64,000 bases of DNA from Streptomyces angustmyceticus (GCF_019933235.1 NZ_CP082945.1:7539501-7603500); one strand, 5' to 3'. Shown: positions 51,497-61,879, counted from the stretch's first letter. Notes: a model not told the origin generated them from the letters alone. Numbers and translations are program-made.

Positions 51497-54376
51497 TCAC
51501 GTCGCCGTGCTCTCCGGGTCGAAGAACGCCCCGAGGCCCCGGCGCCCGGACACCCCGACCTTGCGGTACACGGAGGTCAGATGCTGCTCGACGGTGCGCT
51601 GGGTCACGAACAGCTCCTCGGCGATCTCCCGGTTGGTCCCTCCGCCCGCGGCCATCCGCGCCACCTGCGCCTCGCTCGGCGTCAGCGACTCGACGCCGCT
51701 CGACGTGACTCTGCGGGGGCGGGCGCCGGTGGCCAGCAGCGCGTCGTTGGCCTGGGTGTGCAGCCGGGCGGCACCGAGCGCGTACGCGAGATCGAGCCCT
51801 TGGCGCAGCGTCTCCCGGGCCGCGTCCGTGCGCCCGCACGCCTGGAGGGTGGAGCCGTAGTCGACCAGCGCGTGAGCCCGTTCGAGCCGCGCGGGGGAGC
51901 CGTCGAGGACGGACAGCGCTTCCTCCAGCGTGCCCAGCTTCCCGGCACCGCTCTCCGTCGTGGCGAGGAGCCGCAGACCGGCGCCCAGCGCATCGGTCAG
52001 GTTCCCCTCGCGGGCCCGCTCCACGGCCTCCTCGGCGAGTTCCCTGGTGGCCCCCGGCGCCCCCAGGGCGAGGTGGGCCCGGCCGGCCCAGAACCACCAG
52101 GACGACACGGCGGGACTCGTCCGGGTCCACTGGCGCTGCCGTCGGCCGGCCTCCAGGAGGTCCACCAGTGCGCCCTTCGGGTCCCGCTGGGTGAGCCGCA
52201 GCCGCCCCCTCGCGCACAGGAACTCGTTCCACTGCCAGGTGTCCAGGCTCGTCGCCGGGAAGGCCTGCGCGGCCGCCGCGTCGGCGCCGGCCAGATCACC
52301 GGAGTCGATCAACGCATGGATCTGGGTCGCGACGGGCAGCGCCAGCGTGCGGCCCCAGTGGCTGGGCGGCACCACGTTCAGCGCCGAGCGGGTGGCCGCC
52401 AGCGCCTCGGACAGCGCCCCCAGCCGGTAGTGCGCCTCGGCCCGCAGCGCCTGGCACAGCCCGTACAGCAGCAGCCGCTGGCTCTGCCGGGTGGCGTCGA
52501 CGATCCGCTGAAAGGCGGCGTCCGCCTCACCCGGCAGTCCCGCGTACAGCAGGGCCGTCGCCGCCGTGGTGAGGAAGAACGGCGAGTCGACACCGGGCAC
52601 GCTGCTCTCCAGCACCCGGCGGGCCGCGGCGGCCGACTCCTGCGCCCGGTCCGCGCGCACCGAGCACAGACCGGCCCCCGCGGCGATCAGGGCCCGCTCG
52701 CCGGGGGTGGTACCGGGCCGGCTGATGTCGAACGGGTACTCCCGCAAGGTCACGGCCAGGCTCTTGAGGTCCTCGGCCGACGCCATCAGCCGCTGCCCCT
52801 CCAGCAGGCGCCGCAGATCGGCGTCGCGGACCGTCGGCGCCTGCTCGGCGAGCAGCCGCACCGCCTGGAGGGACTGCCCGCAGCGGACCAGACCGCTGGC
52901 CAGCGAGCTGAGCAGACGGAAGCGCAGCGACGGTTCGTGTACGTGCTCCAGCGCCGCCTGCAGGTGCCGGACGCTCGCCTGCGGGTCCACGCCCGCCTCG
53001 GCCAGTCCCAGCTCGACCAGGACCAGGATGTCCTCGGGCGGCTGCCCGTCCCCGGGCAGACAGCGCCGCAGCAGGTCCACCGCCAGCGCCGGCGCGCCAC
53101 GGAACGTCGCCTCCCGGGCGGCCTCCCGCAGCACGGCCACCGCCCAGTCCTCGGTGGCCGGCCGGGTGGTCAGCAGCAGGTGACCGGCCACCTGCTCGGC
53201 ACGTGCCCCCGCGTCCAGCAGCAGACGGGCGGCGCGCCGGTGCTCCTCCGCAAGCTGCTCGGGCGGCAGGTCCGCCACGATGATTTCCCTGATCAGCCCG
53301 TGGTTGAAGGACCATGTCCGGCCGTCGTCGACCTCCGAGACCAGCCCGTTGGCCCGCAGCGCCCGCAGCGCGGCCAGGTGGGTCGCGTCATCCAGCCCGG
53401 CCAGCCTGGCGCACACCTCGGGCAGCGCGTCGTCGCCCATCACGGCCAGTGCTCGGGCGGCCGCAGAGGCGGACTCGGGCTGACTGCGCAGGACGGCCCG
53501 CACCGCCTCGTGGAGGAAGGCACCGTCGTGCGCGGTGATGTACTGCAGCCCGTCGACCGTCGGCGGCCGGCCGTCGAGCCGCAGGACGGTCAGCAGGGAG
53601 TGGACGAGCAGGGGGTTGCCGCCGGTGATGGCCAGGCAGGCTTGGTGGAACTCGGCGTCCGCCTCGCGGCCGAAGACGGTCTTCACCAGCCGGCCGATCC
53701 CGTGGCGGGTCAGCGGCCCGGGCCGCAGCACCCGGCACAGCGGCTGTCCCGCGATGTCACCGAGGAGCGCGGCGTCCGTCGCCTCGTCGCCGGTGCGCTG
53801 GGACAGCAGCAGCGCGACGGGAAGACCCTCGATCCGGCGGGCGAGGTGGGTCAGGAAGCGCAGCGAGGCCATATCGGCGCAGTGCGCGTCGTCGACCACG
53901 ATCACGAGCGGCGCCTCCGCCGCCAGATTGCAGGTGAACCAGTACAGCCCGTGCAGCACGGCGTACGACATGTCCTCGGTGGGGACCATGACGTCGCCCG
54001 GGAGCGTCTCACCGCTCAGCGCCTGAGCGGCCGTACGGGCACTGCACGACAGCAGCCTGGTCAGCTGTGGTGCGTCGGCGGTGGCCAGCAGCGGTTCGAA
54101 GAGCTGGCGCACGACACCGAACGGGAAGTCGCGCTCCAGCGCGTCACCACGCGCCTCCAGCACCTGCAGACCCTCGGTGGGGAGGGCGGCGACCAGCCGG
54201 TGCAGCAGCAGACTCTTCCCGATGCCGACGACGCCCTCCAGGAGCGCGATACCGCCTGACCCGGCGCGGGCGTCCTGCACGAGAGCGGAGAGGGCGGACA
54301 GCTCCTCCTCGCGGTTGACGAGTGTCAGCCGGTCCCGCTGGCATTCGAACGCGTCGGTGGGTATCCCGTCGGTCAT
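51497..54376 (-). CDS. LAL-type LuxR regulator of the polyketide locus (first copy)
   Basis: The 959-residue LAL regulator has Walker A GVVGIGKSLLLHRL near residue 50, a Walker B-like segment LVIVVDDAHCADMASLRFL, a helical-repeat middle, and a C-terminal HTH (LTPSEAQVARMAAGGGTNRE, IAEELFVTQRTVEQHLTSVY). The ATG at 54376 follows AGAGGAGA. LAL proteins commonly activate macrolide PKS genes. Its long 5' region (858 bp to the next gene) includes two strong hairpins. Confidence 0.92.
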   Translation of the reverse strand: MTDGIPTDAFECQRDRLTLVNREEELSALSALVQDARAGSGGIALLEGVVGIGKSLLLHRLVAALPTEGLQVLEARGDALERDFPFGVVRQLFEPLLATADAPQLTRLLSCSARTAAQALSGETLPGDVMVPTEDMSYAVLHGLYWFTCNLAAEAPLVIVVDDAHCADMASLRFLTHLARRIEGLPVALLLSQRTGDEATDAALLGDIAGQPLCRVLRPGPLTRHGIGRLVKTVFGREADAEFHQACLAITGGNPLLVHSLLTVLRLDGRPPTVDGLQYITAHDGAFLHEAVRAVLRSQPESASAAARALAVMGDDALPEVCARLAGLDDATHLAALRALRANGLVSEVDDGRTWSFNHGLIREIIVADLPPEQLAEEHRRAARLLLDAGARAEQVAGHLLLTTRPATEDWAVAVLREAAREATFRGAPALAVDLLRRCLPGDGQPPEDILVLVELGLAEAGVDPQASVRHLQAALEHVHEPSLRFRLLSSLASGLVRCGQSLQAVRLLAEQAPTVRDADLRRLLEGQRLMASAEDLKSLAVTLREYPFDISRPGTTPGERALIAAGAGLCSVRADRAQESAAAARRVLESSVPGVDSPFFLTTAATALLYAGLPGEADAAFQRIVDATRQSQRLLLYGLCQALRAEAHYRLGALSEALAATRSALNVVPPSHWGRTLALPVATQIHALIDSGDLAGADAAAAQAFPATSLDTWQWNEFLCARGRLRLTQRDPKGALVDLLEAGRRQRQWTRTSPAVSSWWFWAGRAHLALGAPGATRELAEEAVERAREGNLTDALGAGLRLLATTESGAGKLGTLEEALSVLDGSPARLERAHALVDYGSTLQACGRTDAARETLRQGLDLAYALGAARLHTQANDALLATGARPRRVTSSGVESLTPSEAQVARMAAGGGTNREIAEELFVTQRTVEQHLTSVYRKVGVSGRRGLGAFFDPESTAT

Positions 54377-54971
54377 CGGGAGTCTCCTCTGTCCGCACTT
54401 GCACCCGGCACGGTCGTGCCGGGCAGTCCCCTGCGGGCAGGAGCGCAGCATCCGGACGGCTGCCGGCCGCCGGCCGGTCCGTTCCCGCGCAGGCCCCGCG
54501 CGGTACGCGGCGGCGCCCGTGCGCACAGGAATGCTGGCTGTCCATGGCTGTGTCCTTGGCCTCTCCCCGTAGGGGGCTGTCTTCAGTTTCTCCTATATGC
54601 GGTGAGCGGGAGACCTCCGGGGGTGCCGGGACGGCGAAGTTTCGGCGAAGAGATCTCCCCGGTGCCGGATGGGCGCCGTGCCGGAGCGCGCCGTCCGACC
54701 GGTCCCGCACCGGGGCGTCTCCTGCCAGGGGCATGCGTGCGCCGCTGACGCTTGGCCGGGCGACAGCGCCTGTCCAGCTGAGTTGACTCTAGCCCGATGA
54801 CCCGGCCGGGAGTGAGACCCGTGCACCGTGTGACTCGACGGAACAGCGATGACGGAGTGGGTGGGGCGGTCAGCACGGGGGCGTGCAGAAGACTGACGCT
54901 ACGTCAGCGACAGGAGTGGCTCGGGCAGACGGGGCGATTCCCCCGGTGTGCCGCCGCCCGGCGGAGCAACG

Positions 54972-55010
54972 CCGGCTCCGTGAGGAAGGGGATTGTCCTC
55001 ACGGAGCCGG
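54972..55010. terminator. Strong 15-bp stem-loop
   Basis: CCGGCTCCGTGAGGA (54972-54986) pairs perfectly with 54996-55010 around a 9-nt loop. It could end transcription from either side of the long intergenic region. Confidence 0.6.
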
Positions 55011-55172
55011 TGCGCGTCAGGCCGGAGGTGTTCGCCGGCCTTCGTCGCCGCTTCCCAGTAAGGCTCCCGGAGCGCGGGGGCACGGGTCCCGGGTGCCGTG
55101 TCGGCGACATGTCCATCCTCGCCAAAGGCAGTTGAGGAATTCCCTACACCAGAGGAGAGGTGCCCGGCCCCC

Positions 55173-55193
55173 GGGCGCCAGAAAGGGGCGCCC
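55173..55193 (-). terminator. Hairpin after the PAS-LuxR gene
   Basis: GGGCGCC (55173-55179) and GGCGCCC (55187-55193) form a 7-bp stem about 40 bp beyond the stop codon. Confidence 0.5.
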
Positions 55194-55234
55194 CACCGGG
55201 GACGCCCCACTGTGCTGCCGGCCGTGCTGAAGCC

Positions 55235-56113
55235 CTATGAGGCCCGGGAGTTCGGCATCGCCGACGTGGTCCGGGCGCCGGAGGAGGCCGACGGTGTACG
55301 AGGCGCCGCGGCCTCGGCACGGGCGGCAGCGGTGCGCTGCCGCGAAGAGTCCGCCCGGCTGCCACGGGTGCCGCGGCTGCGCCGGTTGTCGGCGTCCTTC
55401 ACGAACTCGGGGAGGACCCTGGGCGGCCAACTGCCAATGGTGAGCATCCCCATGGAGTGCGCCCGCGCGACCAGCGCGGCGCGGTTGGGCGCCTTGAGCC
55501 GACGGAGCATCAGGCCGACGTGATACTCCACGCCCTGCCGGCTGAGGTAGAGCCGGGCGGCCAACTGCACCGTGGAGGCGCCGCTCGCGACGCCTTCGAG
55601 GATCTGCGCGTCGAGTTCGGTGAGCAGTTGCCTGCGGGCGGCCGGCGCGTCGTCCTGGCGGGGGAGCGAGGCCGAGTCGTCGTCGGGCCGGACCACCACG
55701 ACGAACGACGGTGCGTGCCCCGCCTCGCTCCGCACCGCTATGCCGGTCAGTTCGCCCGAGAACGGCACCTCCTCGCCTCGGATCCCCACCATCCGTTCCA
55801 CGAACCGGGTGCGCTGCCCCTCGGCCAGGCGGGCGAAGTGCCGGTTGAGCAGCCCGGGAGCGCTGGGGTGCAGAAGCGAGTAGAGGCTGCGGCCACAGGT
55901 TTCGGTGGAGTCCTGGCCGAACAGCCGGAAGAATTCCGCGTCGGCGGCCACGATCGCCAGCGTGGCGTCGAGACTGGCCATACAGGCCTGTTGGTGGTCG
56001 AGCGGGCGCCGCCCCGCCCCCGTGGCGGGCTGGTCGGGCGCACGCGGGGTGCGGGGGGCCGGGGCCTGAGGCGCCGCCAGAGGCGTCGGGTCGGCGTAGT
56101 GCTGGGATGTCAA
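55235..56113 (-). CDS. PAS-LuxR (PimM-type) regulator
   Basis: The 292-residue regulator has a PAS domain (MASLDATLAIVAADAEFFRL, FGQDSTETCGRSLYSLLHP) and a C-terminal LuxR HTH (LLTELDAQILEGVASGASTV, QLAARLYLSRQGVEYHVGLM) closely like PimM and its orthologs, which activate polyene and other macrolide genes at CTVGGGAWWTCCCBAG sites. A basic, Ala-rich tail follows the HTH. The start is TTG at 56113. Family alignment could also support the ATG at 55981. A good promoter lies at 56241-56270. Two consensus sites in this window are likely targets. Confidence 0.9.
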   Translation of the reverse strand: MTSQHYADPTPLAAPQAPAPRTPRAPDQPATGAGRRPLDHQQACMASLDATLAIVAADAEFFRLFGQDSTETCGRSLYSLLHPSAPGLLNRHFARLAEGQRTRFVERMVGIRGEEVPFSGELTGIAVRSEAGHAPSFVVVVRPDDDSASLPRQDDAPAARRQLLTELDAQILEGVASGASTVQLAARLYLSRQGVEYHVGLMLRRLKAPNRAALVARAHSMGMLTIGSWPPRVLPEFVKDADNRRSRGTRGSRADSSRQRTAAARAEAAAPRTPSASSGARTTSAMPNSRAS

Positions 56114-56240
56114 GGGAGCTACCGTCTTTCTGCGGTCGACGCACCGGGAAATCCGACGGCCGAATGAGGCATTGGTCGTCCTCGCTCCTTCGGTCTACGG
56201 AGCGAAGTGCCTTTCTTTGCATTGGTATTCCGCTGTTCCG

Positions 56241-56270
56241 AGACTAGGAACGCCGCCTACCGAGAGTCAA
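56241..56270 (-). promoter_or_regulatory. Promoter of the PAS-LuxR gene
   Basis: On the minus strand, TTGACT (56265-56270) and TAGTCT (56241-56246) are spaced 18 bp, a good match to the main sigma factor. The 5' leader would be about 120 nt. The interval 56114-56456 otherwise shows only the GGGAAATCC half-like site near 56146 and the terminator below. Confidence 0.65.
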
Positions 56271-56377
56271 CGCGACAGGTGGCATGCGGCAAAACACTGT
56301 GGTGTCTCGGTTCGGTGGTTCGGTATCAATACGGTGCGGTAGCAATAACTCTTGGTCATGAACGGATTGTTGAGAGA

Positions 56378-56404
56378 GGCCGGCGCCGTCGAGCGACGCC
56401 GGCC
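56378..56404 (-). terminator. Hairpin after the second polyketide-locus LAL gene
   Basis: GGCCGGCG (56378-56385) pairs with CGCCGGCC (56397-56404), with further pairing in the loop. It lies 50-80 bp beyond the stop codon. Confidence 0.6.
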
Positions 56405-56456
56405 GGTACCACAAAGACGAGGACGCGCCGGATCGGAATGGTGCCGGCGGGCAGGA

Positions 56457-59276
56457 TCAGTAAGGCGCCGCCGCGCCGGGCGAGTCGGGCTGCCGGTCGA
56501 GTTCTTCCAATGCGGTGACGAGATGTACTCGCCCGGGAATTGACATCTTGCGGTAGCAATTCGTCAGATGCTTTTCCACTGCACGGCACGTGATGTTCAG
56601 CTCGCCGGCGATCACCTGGTTCGTCCGCCCCGAGGCGGCCAGCTCGGCGACCTTTCGTTCCGAGGGGGTGAGCTGGCCGCGGGTGACCTCCGGGTCCGGC
56701 GGTGCCCCGGCGAGCAGTTCCTTCGCCCGGCTCGCCAGCCAGGGGGTGTCACACTCGACCGCCTCCGCGTGGGCCTGGTGCAGTGCCGCGCGGCCACGGG
56801 CGTCGGCCGGGCCGAGGCGCTCGCCGAGGTCCAGCAGGGCCTGGCACAGCTCGAAGCGGTTGGCGGACATGTGCAGCACGTCCACCGCCTCCCTCAGCAC
56901 CTCGGTGCTGCCCGGGCCCTCGACCATGTGGCCGTACACGCGCAGCGCCCGGCCGAGCGGCCCCGGCGCACCCCAGGCACGGGCCCGTTCCACCTCCAGC
57001 GCGCTCAGCTCCCGTGCCTGCTCGCGCCGGCCGAGGTAGAGCTGCAGGAACGCGGCGGCCGAGGCCCAGGGGAGCAGCGCCGGATTGAGCCATCCGCACT
57101 GCTCAAGACGGCGTCCGGCGTCCAGGAAGCAGCCCAGCGCGCCGTCCAGATCGCCCTTCCGGGCCGCGCTCTGCCCCTTCAGCATGGCCAGCCCCGACCA
57201 CACGTAGGGATCGTCCTCCGCCCGGTACTTGACGGCGAGGAGCCGGTCGGCGAGCTGGTGGTCCCCGGTGAGGATCGCGCAGGTCGCCAGGGTCATCGAG
57301 GACACCGTGAAGACCTCTTCGTGCTTCTCCCCGGCCAGCTCGAAGGCGGTCACCGCCTGCTTCTTGGCCCGGGTCAGCCGGCCACGGGCCAGCGAGACGA
57401 GCGCCTGCTCGGTGCCGATCATCGCCTGCTCCACGCGCGTCTGCCGGCCCACCGCGTTCTCCTCCACCGCATCGAGCCAGCAGGCCAGTCCGTCGACGGA
57501 GTCCGCGGCCACGAGACTGGCCACCACCAGCGGCATGGTGGTGTGCACATGCCCCGGCAGGGGCGGCTCGCGCTCCAGGACGCGGTTCGCCAGCGGCGCC
57601 ACCTCATGGGCGGGCAGCGCGTTGGAGAACGTCACGGCACCGAGGAGCGGAGCGAGCAGCTCCCGCTCGGCCACGGTGTCCGTCCTCGGCTCGGGGCCCA
57701 GACCGACGAGACGGGCCACCGAGTCGGCCAGGTGCTCGGGGTCCGACAGTGCCGACTGCCGGATGCGGGCCTCCAGGCGCAGCGCCAGTTCCCGGTCCGG
57801 CCCCCGCAGCCGGTCCCCGGGCCCCAGCGCGTCCGCCGCCTCCTGCAGCAGCTCGTGGACGGGCAGCAGCGTCGAGGAGTAGACGCTGGGCGCCAGCCGC
57901 ACCACGGCCTGCGCGCGCTGTACGGGTCCGGAGCACAGCAGCACGGCCTGGGCGATGTGCCGCACGGACGCGTACGGGGCGAAGCTGCGCTCCGACGTGG
58001 CCAGGTCGATCAGCAGATCCGCCCGCTCGTCGTCCGACGAACAGTCCATCAGCGCCCGCCGCAGGTAGCCCGCGGCGACCTCGGGCGCGCCCCTGCGCTG
58101 CGCGGCGCCTGCCGCGGCGCGCAGCACCTCGTTGGCCCAGGTGCAGGCCGGTGCCGTCAGCGCCATCAGATGCCTCGCCACCTGCTCGGGTGGCCGTCCG
58201 GCCCGGTGCAGCAGCTCGGCCGCCAGCGTGTGGAGGGCGGTCCGTTCCTCCGGGGGGATGCCCTCCGCCACCGCCGTCCGCACCAGGGCGTGGACGAATC
58301 GGGGGCTCTGCATGCCGGTCGTCAGGCCGAGATCCGTCAGCTGCCGGAGGGCGTGGTCCCGCCCGGTGGAGTCCACCTCGGCGAGCTTGCTCAGCAGCTC
58401 GGGGTTCGTGGTGTCGCCGAGCACGGCCACCGCCCAGGCAACCCTTCTGACCTGCTCCGATTGCGCGTCCAGGCGCAGCCGCAGCCGGTGCTGCAGCGAG
58501 GCCGGACGGAGCGCGCCCACCGCCTCGGCGTTCTCCGCGGCGGGCTGGAGGCCCCGCGGCGCCGCATCCGCCAGCAGGCAGCTCAGGAACAGCGGATTGC
58601 CTCCGGTGGACCGGTGGCAGGCCGCCGTGAACACGTCGTCCGGCGCTTCCCCGTAATGCCGCCGGATCAGCTCGTGGGTGTCGTGCGGAGCGAGGTTCGC
58701 GGGGCGCAGGATGTGCGTGGCCCGGTCGACGACGTCCTGGACCGCCGGATGCCCGGAAAGGGTGTCGCCCTCGCGGACGGCACACGCCAGCAGTACCGGC
58801 AGGCGGGCCACCCGCCCGCTCAGGTGCCGCAGCCACTGGAGGGTCGCCGGGTCCGCCCACTGCAGTTCGTCGACGAGCAGCAGAACGGGCTGGTCGCGGG
58901 CCATGTTCTCGATGATCGCGGTGAGGTCGTCCGGATCGGTCTCCGACGGTCCGGCGCCGCCCGGCCGGTCGGCTTCCAGCGCGCCGAGCGCCCGGCCCGC
59001 GGCGCCCGAGGTCCATCGCGCCCTCGTCTCCGGCGACGCCTGCCGCAGCGCCGGCTCCAGGAGCTGGCGGGCCGCTCCGAGGGCGAAACCCCGCTCTCTG
59101 GGGGTCGCGCTCGCCCGCAGATGCTGGGCTCCCTGCGCCGCGCCGAGTGCGCCGATGCCGTCGAGGAGGGCTGATTTGCCCACCCCCAACGGACCACTGA
59201 CCAGCACCAGAGAGCCCCGCCCGCTTCTCAGGGCGGCATCTGCCAGGTCCAGTTCGGCTTCGCGGTCCAGCAACAT
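56457..59276 (-). CDS. LAL-type LuxR regulator of the polyketide locus (second copy)
   Basis: The 939-residue LAL regulator has Walker A SGPLGVGKSALLDGIG near residue 30, Walker B-like VLLLVDELQWADPATLQWLR, a helical-repeat middle, and a C-terminal HTH (LTPSERKVAELAASGRTNQV, IAGELNITCRAVEKHLTNCY). The ATG at 59276 starts directly at the ATPase domain, as in the family. It is diverged from the other two LAL proteins in the window, so these are separate paralogs rather than recent duplicates. Confidence 0.92.
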   Translation of the reverse strand: MLLDREAELDLADAALRSGRGSLVLVSGPLGVGKSALLDGIGALGAAQGAQHLRASATPRERGFALGAARQLLEPALRQASPETRARWTSGAAGRALGALEADRPGGAGPSETDPDDLTAIIENMARDQPVLLLVDELQWADPATLQWLRHLSGRVARLPVLLACAVREGDTLSGHPAVQDVVDRATHILRPANLAPHDTHELIRRHYGEAPDDVFTAACHRSTGGNPLFLSCLLADAAPRGLQPAAENAEAVGALRPASLQHRLRLRLDAQSEQVRRVAWAVAVLGDTTNPELLSKLAEVDSTGRDHALRQLTDLGLTTGMQSPRFVHALVRTAVAEGIPPEERTALHTLAAELLHRAGRPPEQVARHLMALTAPACTWANEVLRAAAGAAQRRGAPEVAAGYLRRALMDCSSDDERADLLIDLATSERSFAPYASVRHIAQAVLLCSGPVQRAQAVVRLAPSVYSSTLLPVHELLQEAADALGPGDRLRGPDRELALRLEARIRQSALSDPEHLADSVARLVGLGPEPRTDTVAERELLAPLLGAVTFSNALPAHEVAPLANRVLEREPPLPGHVHTTMPLVVASLVAADSVDGLACWLDAVEENAVGRQTRVEQAMIGTEQALVSLARGRLTRAKKQAVTAFELAGEKHEEVFTVSSMTLATCAILTGDHQLADRLLAVKYRAEDDPYVWSGLAMLKGQSAARKGDLDGALGCFLDAGRRLEQCGWLNPALLPWASAAAFLQLYLGRREQARELSALEVERARAWGAPGPLGRALRVYGHMVEGPGSTEVLREAVDVLHMSANRFELCQALLDLGERLGPADARGRAALHQAHAEAVECDTPWLASRAKELLAGAPPDPEVTRGQLTPSERKVAELAASGRTNQVIAGELNITCRAVEKHLTNCYRKMSIPGRVHLVTALEELDRQPDSPGAAAPY

Positions 59277-60311
59277 CAGGTTCAGATCCCTTCAGACCGC
59301 GGGCTGTTGTCGCGGCGGCGGGTGCCGAGGGTGTCGCACACGTGCGGCCGGGCGGGGAGCGGTGCCGGGGGTCTCCCGGCCGCGCTGCTGTCGGAGCCCG
59401 GCGCACCGGTGTACGGCTACGGACGTGCCGCCGTGGGTGGCGCTGGAGGAGGGGCAGGAAGTGCAAAAATCCGGCTGGGCAGTGCGGTCGGGGCAGCCTG
59501 CTGGGTTTCTGTCGCTCACGCCGAGCGCCCGGCGTGGATTGCGGTGAGCTGGTTTCTGCTGTTGCTTCCTGTCGGCCTTCACCCTCCAACGGCGGTGCGG
59601 TTCACGGGGATTTCGTATTCGCTGCGTTCAAGATTGCCACATCGTTGTGAGTACCCCTTCTCAGGGGCGTGGAACGGGTGCACCGGACGGCAATCGAAGG
59701 GTGGTCCCGGCGGATCCCGGAACGGCTGGAAGGAAATACTCGGCGGTAGCCTCTTCCGGGAAAGCAATTTGACTGCGAGCGGCGTCCGTCATGAAATTTT
59801 TCGCGCGGGGGCGGGGCTCGGTGCGGCTTCGGGCTCCGAGCGGCGCCGGCGCCGTGGATCGCACGGCGGCGGCAAAGCAGAATTCCCCGGAGAGACTGCC
59901 GGGACGTAACGGTGTGACCAATGTTACGCACCCATCTCGGGTGTTCTGCGAGGCCCTTGAGGGGAATCTGAGCTTTCTTCTTCGCGGCGGTGGCCCGGCT
60001 CGTGGCCGGGCGGGCAGCCGGTCCGGCCGCCGCGCGGAGGGGTGGTGCACGGGCAGCCGGAACGAACCTCTCAGTCGTGCCTGTCCGGCTGTCCGACAAG
60101 TTCACGACGCATCGTCGAACTCCAGGTGAGAGCAGTCAACCGGACCAACGTCCTGTTCTGCGCCGCCAATGGTCCCCTCGGTCATCGACGCAGGTCGTGG
60201 CCGGTTCCAGAGCCTTCAAGCGAGCGACTTCGGCCACTCTTCTAGGGAAACGCTCAGAAGTTCCCCCGTGGTCGTTGACGCGTTTCGCGGGGCCGCCACA
60301 GGATGCGACGC
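59277..60311. other. Kilobase intergenic region
   Basis: This 1035-bp stretch has lower GC in places and no frame with plausible codon use. CGTAAC (59905-59910) and GTTACG (59923-59928) form an inverted repeat, and CCCCTTCTCAGGGG near 59655 a small hairpin. It separates the LAL gene from the divergent FadR gene and probably holds multiple promoters. Confidence 0.5.
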
Positions 60312-61100
60312 ATGGTCGACCTGGACAGCAGGACAGCAGGGGTGCCCGCTCGGCGCGTCAATGCGATGGAGGTCGTGCTGCGCGACCTGCGTGGCGCCAT
60401 CGAGCGGGGCGACTACGCGGTCGGGGACAAGCTTCCCTCGGAGGCGGAGCTGGGCCAGCGCTTCGAGGTGAGCCGCTCCGTCGTCCGCGAGGCACTCCGC
60501 GCCATGCAGGCCCTGGGGCTGACGGCCTCCCGCGCGGGCAAGGGGACCTACGTCGCGTCGTCGGGGGCGACGGACGATCCCACCTTCGGCGCGTACTCCG
60601 CACGCGACCTCGTCGAGGCCCGCCGGCACGTCGAGGTCCCGGTCGCCGCCTACGCCGCGACCCGGCGCACCCAGGACGACCTCGATCTCCTCGAGGGGCT
60701 GCTCGTGCGGATGGAGCGGCAGACCGACACCACGGCCTGGGTCGCCCTGGACACCCTGTTCCACATCTCCATCGCCCAGTCGGCCGGAAACCCGGTGTTC
60801 CGCAAGGTGATTGAGGAGATCCGGGACGCCCTGGCCCGGCAGTCCACCTTTCTCGACATGCTGGCCAGGGACCGCCGCGAGCAGTCGAACCGGGAGCACC
60901 GCGCGATCGTCGAGGCGATCGTCGAGCACTCCGAGGAGGACGCCGTGCGGGCCATGACCGCCCACCTCGAACATGTCGAGTGGGCACTGGCCACCATCGT
61001 CCGGCAGGACCGCACCGGCGGCGAACGCGCGGCGCTCCCCGCCGCCCCGGGCTGCCGGTGCACGCCGACTCCGGCCATCCCGGAACCCGCGGGCCCCTGA
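60312..61100 (+). CDS. GntR-family (FadR/FCD) regulator
   Basis: The 262-residue regulator has an N-terminal winged helix (GAIERGDYAVGDKLPSEAEL, GQRFEVSRSVVREALRAMQA) and a C-terminal FCD effector domain with the His/Asp-type metal residues around LDTLFHISIAQSAGNPVF and REHRAIVEAI. FCD effectors are often organic acids. The ATG at 60312 is preferred over 60303 by spacing from ACAGGA. The role in the polyketide locus is unknown. Confidence 0.9.
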   Translation: MVDLDSRTAGVPARRVNAMEVVLRDLRGAIERGDYAVGDKLPSEAELGQRFEVSRSVVREALRAMQALGLTASRAGKGTYVASSGATDDPTFGAYSARDLVEARRHVEVPVAAYAATRRTQDDLDLLEGLLVRMERQTDTTAWVALDTLFHISIAQSAGNPVFRKVIEEIRDALARQSTFLDMLARDRREQSNREHRAIVEAIVEHSEEDAVRAMTAHLEHVEWALATIVRQDRTGGERAALPAAPGCRCTPTPAIPEPAGP

Positions 61101-61154
61101 CGGCGGACCTCTGGGCGTGGACCCCTTCTTGCTTGCTTATGCTACTTTTTGCTC

Positions 61155-61781
61155 GTGAGTGCGAAAAGGGCGGGTGAACAAGGCGGGCGGACCTTCACCG
61201 AGGAGGCCAGGCGCGCCCAGATCGTGCGGGCGGCCATCGACACGGTGGCGGAGCACGGCTACCCCCACACCTCGTTCAGCAAGATCGCCCAGCAGGCCGG
61301 TCTGAGCAGCACGGGCATGATCTCGTACTACTTCGCCGGCAAGGCGGAGCTCTTCGACGAGGTGGTGGCCACGGTCCTGCGGGCCGCCGAGGAATTCGTC
61401 GGGCCCCGCCTGCAGCGCGAGCAGACCTACCGGGCCAAGCTCCGCGTCTACATCGAGTCCAATCTCGCGTTCATGGCGGAGTACCCCGGGCACACCCTCG
61501 CCCTCGCCGAGATCGTCCTCGGCACCCGCGACCGGGACAACGTCCCGGTCGGCGCCGTCAACCAGGCCACCGCATCACTCGACGTCCTCGTGGACTGTCT
61601 GGACAAGGGGCTGGCCGCCGGGGAGTTCGCGGACCTGGAACCCCGGGTGATGGCCGTGGCCATCCGCGGGGCCATCGACAACACCCTGCGGCACCACATG
61701 CTCACCCCCGACGTCGACCTCGAAGCGTACGGCAGGCAGCTCGCCGACATCTTCGACCGCGCCACCCGCGCCACCGCCTGA
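61155..61781 (+). CDS. TetR-family regulator (probably leaderless)
   Basis: The 208-residue regulator has an HTH (AAIDTVAEHGYPHTSFSKIA, QQAGLSSTGMISYYFAGKAE) and a TetR C-terminal ligand domain. The GTG at 61155 has no ribosome site. TATGCT at 61138-61143 would start transcription at about the GTG, so a leaderless message is likely. It lies 54 bp after the FadR gene, with its own apparent promoter. Confidence 0.88.
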   Translation: MSAKRAGEQGGRTFTEEARRAQIVRAAIDTVAEHGYPHTSFSKIAQQAGLSSTGMISYYFAGKAELFDEVVATVLRAAEEFVGPRLQREQTYRAKLRVYIESNLAFMAEYPGHTLALAEIVLGTRDRDNVPVGAVNQATASLDVLVDCLDKGLAAGEFADLEPRVMAVAIRGAIDNTLRHHMLTPDVDLEAYGRQLADIFDRATRATA

Positions 61782-61879
61782 ACGACGCCCGGCAGCTCCA
61801 CGTCCGCCACGTACACCCGCCGGCGACACCGGTGCTCCGGGGCGGCCCGGAGCACCGGCCCCGGCCTCGTCCGGCCCGG

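Larger units (their letters stand above)
54377..55234. other. Long intergenic region
   Basis: These 858 bp lie between the LAL and PAS-LuxR genes. They hold the two hairpins listed separately and no coding region I can support. The first 250 bp probably contain the LAL promoter. Confidence 0.5.

Noticed and set aside
59791..60129. 112-codon frame starting MKFFARGRGS
   Set aside because: Weak ribosome site, Arg/Gly-rich sequence without family resemblance, and overlap with an inverted repeat suggest regulatory DNA.
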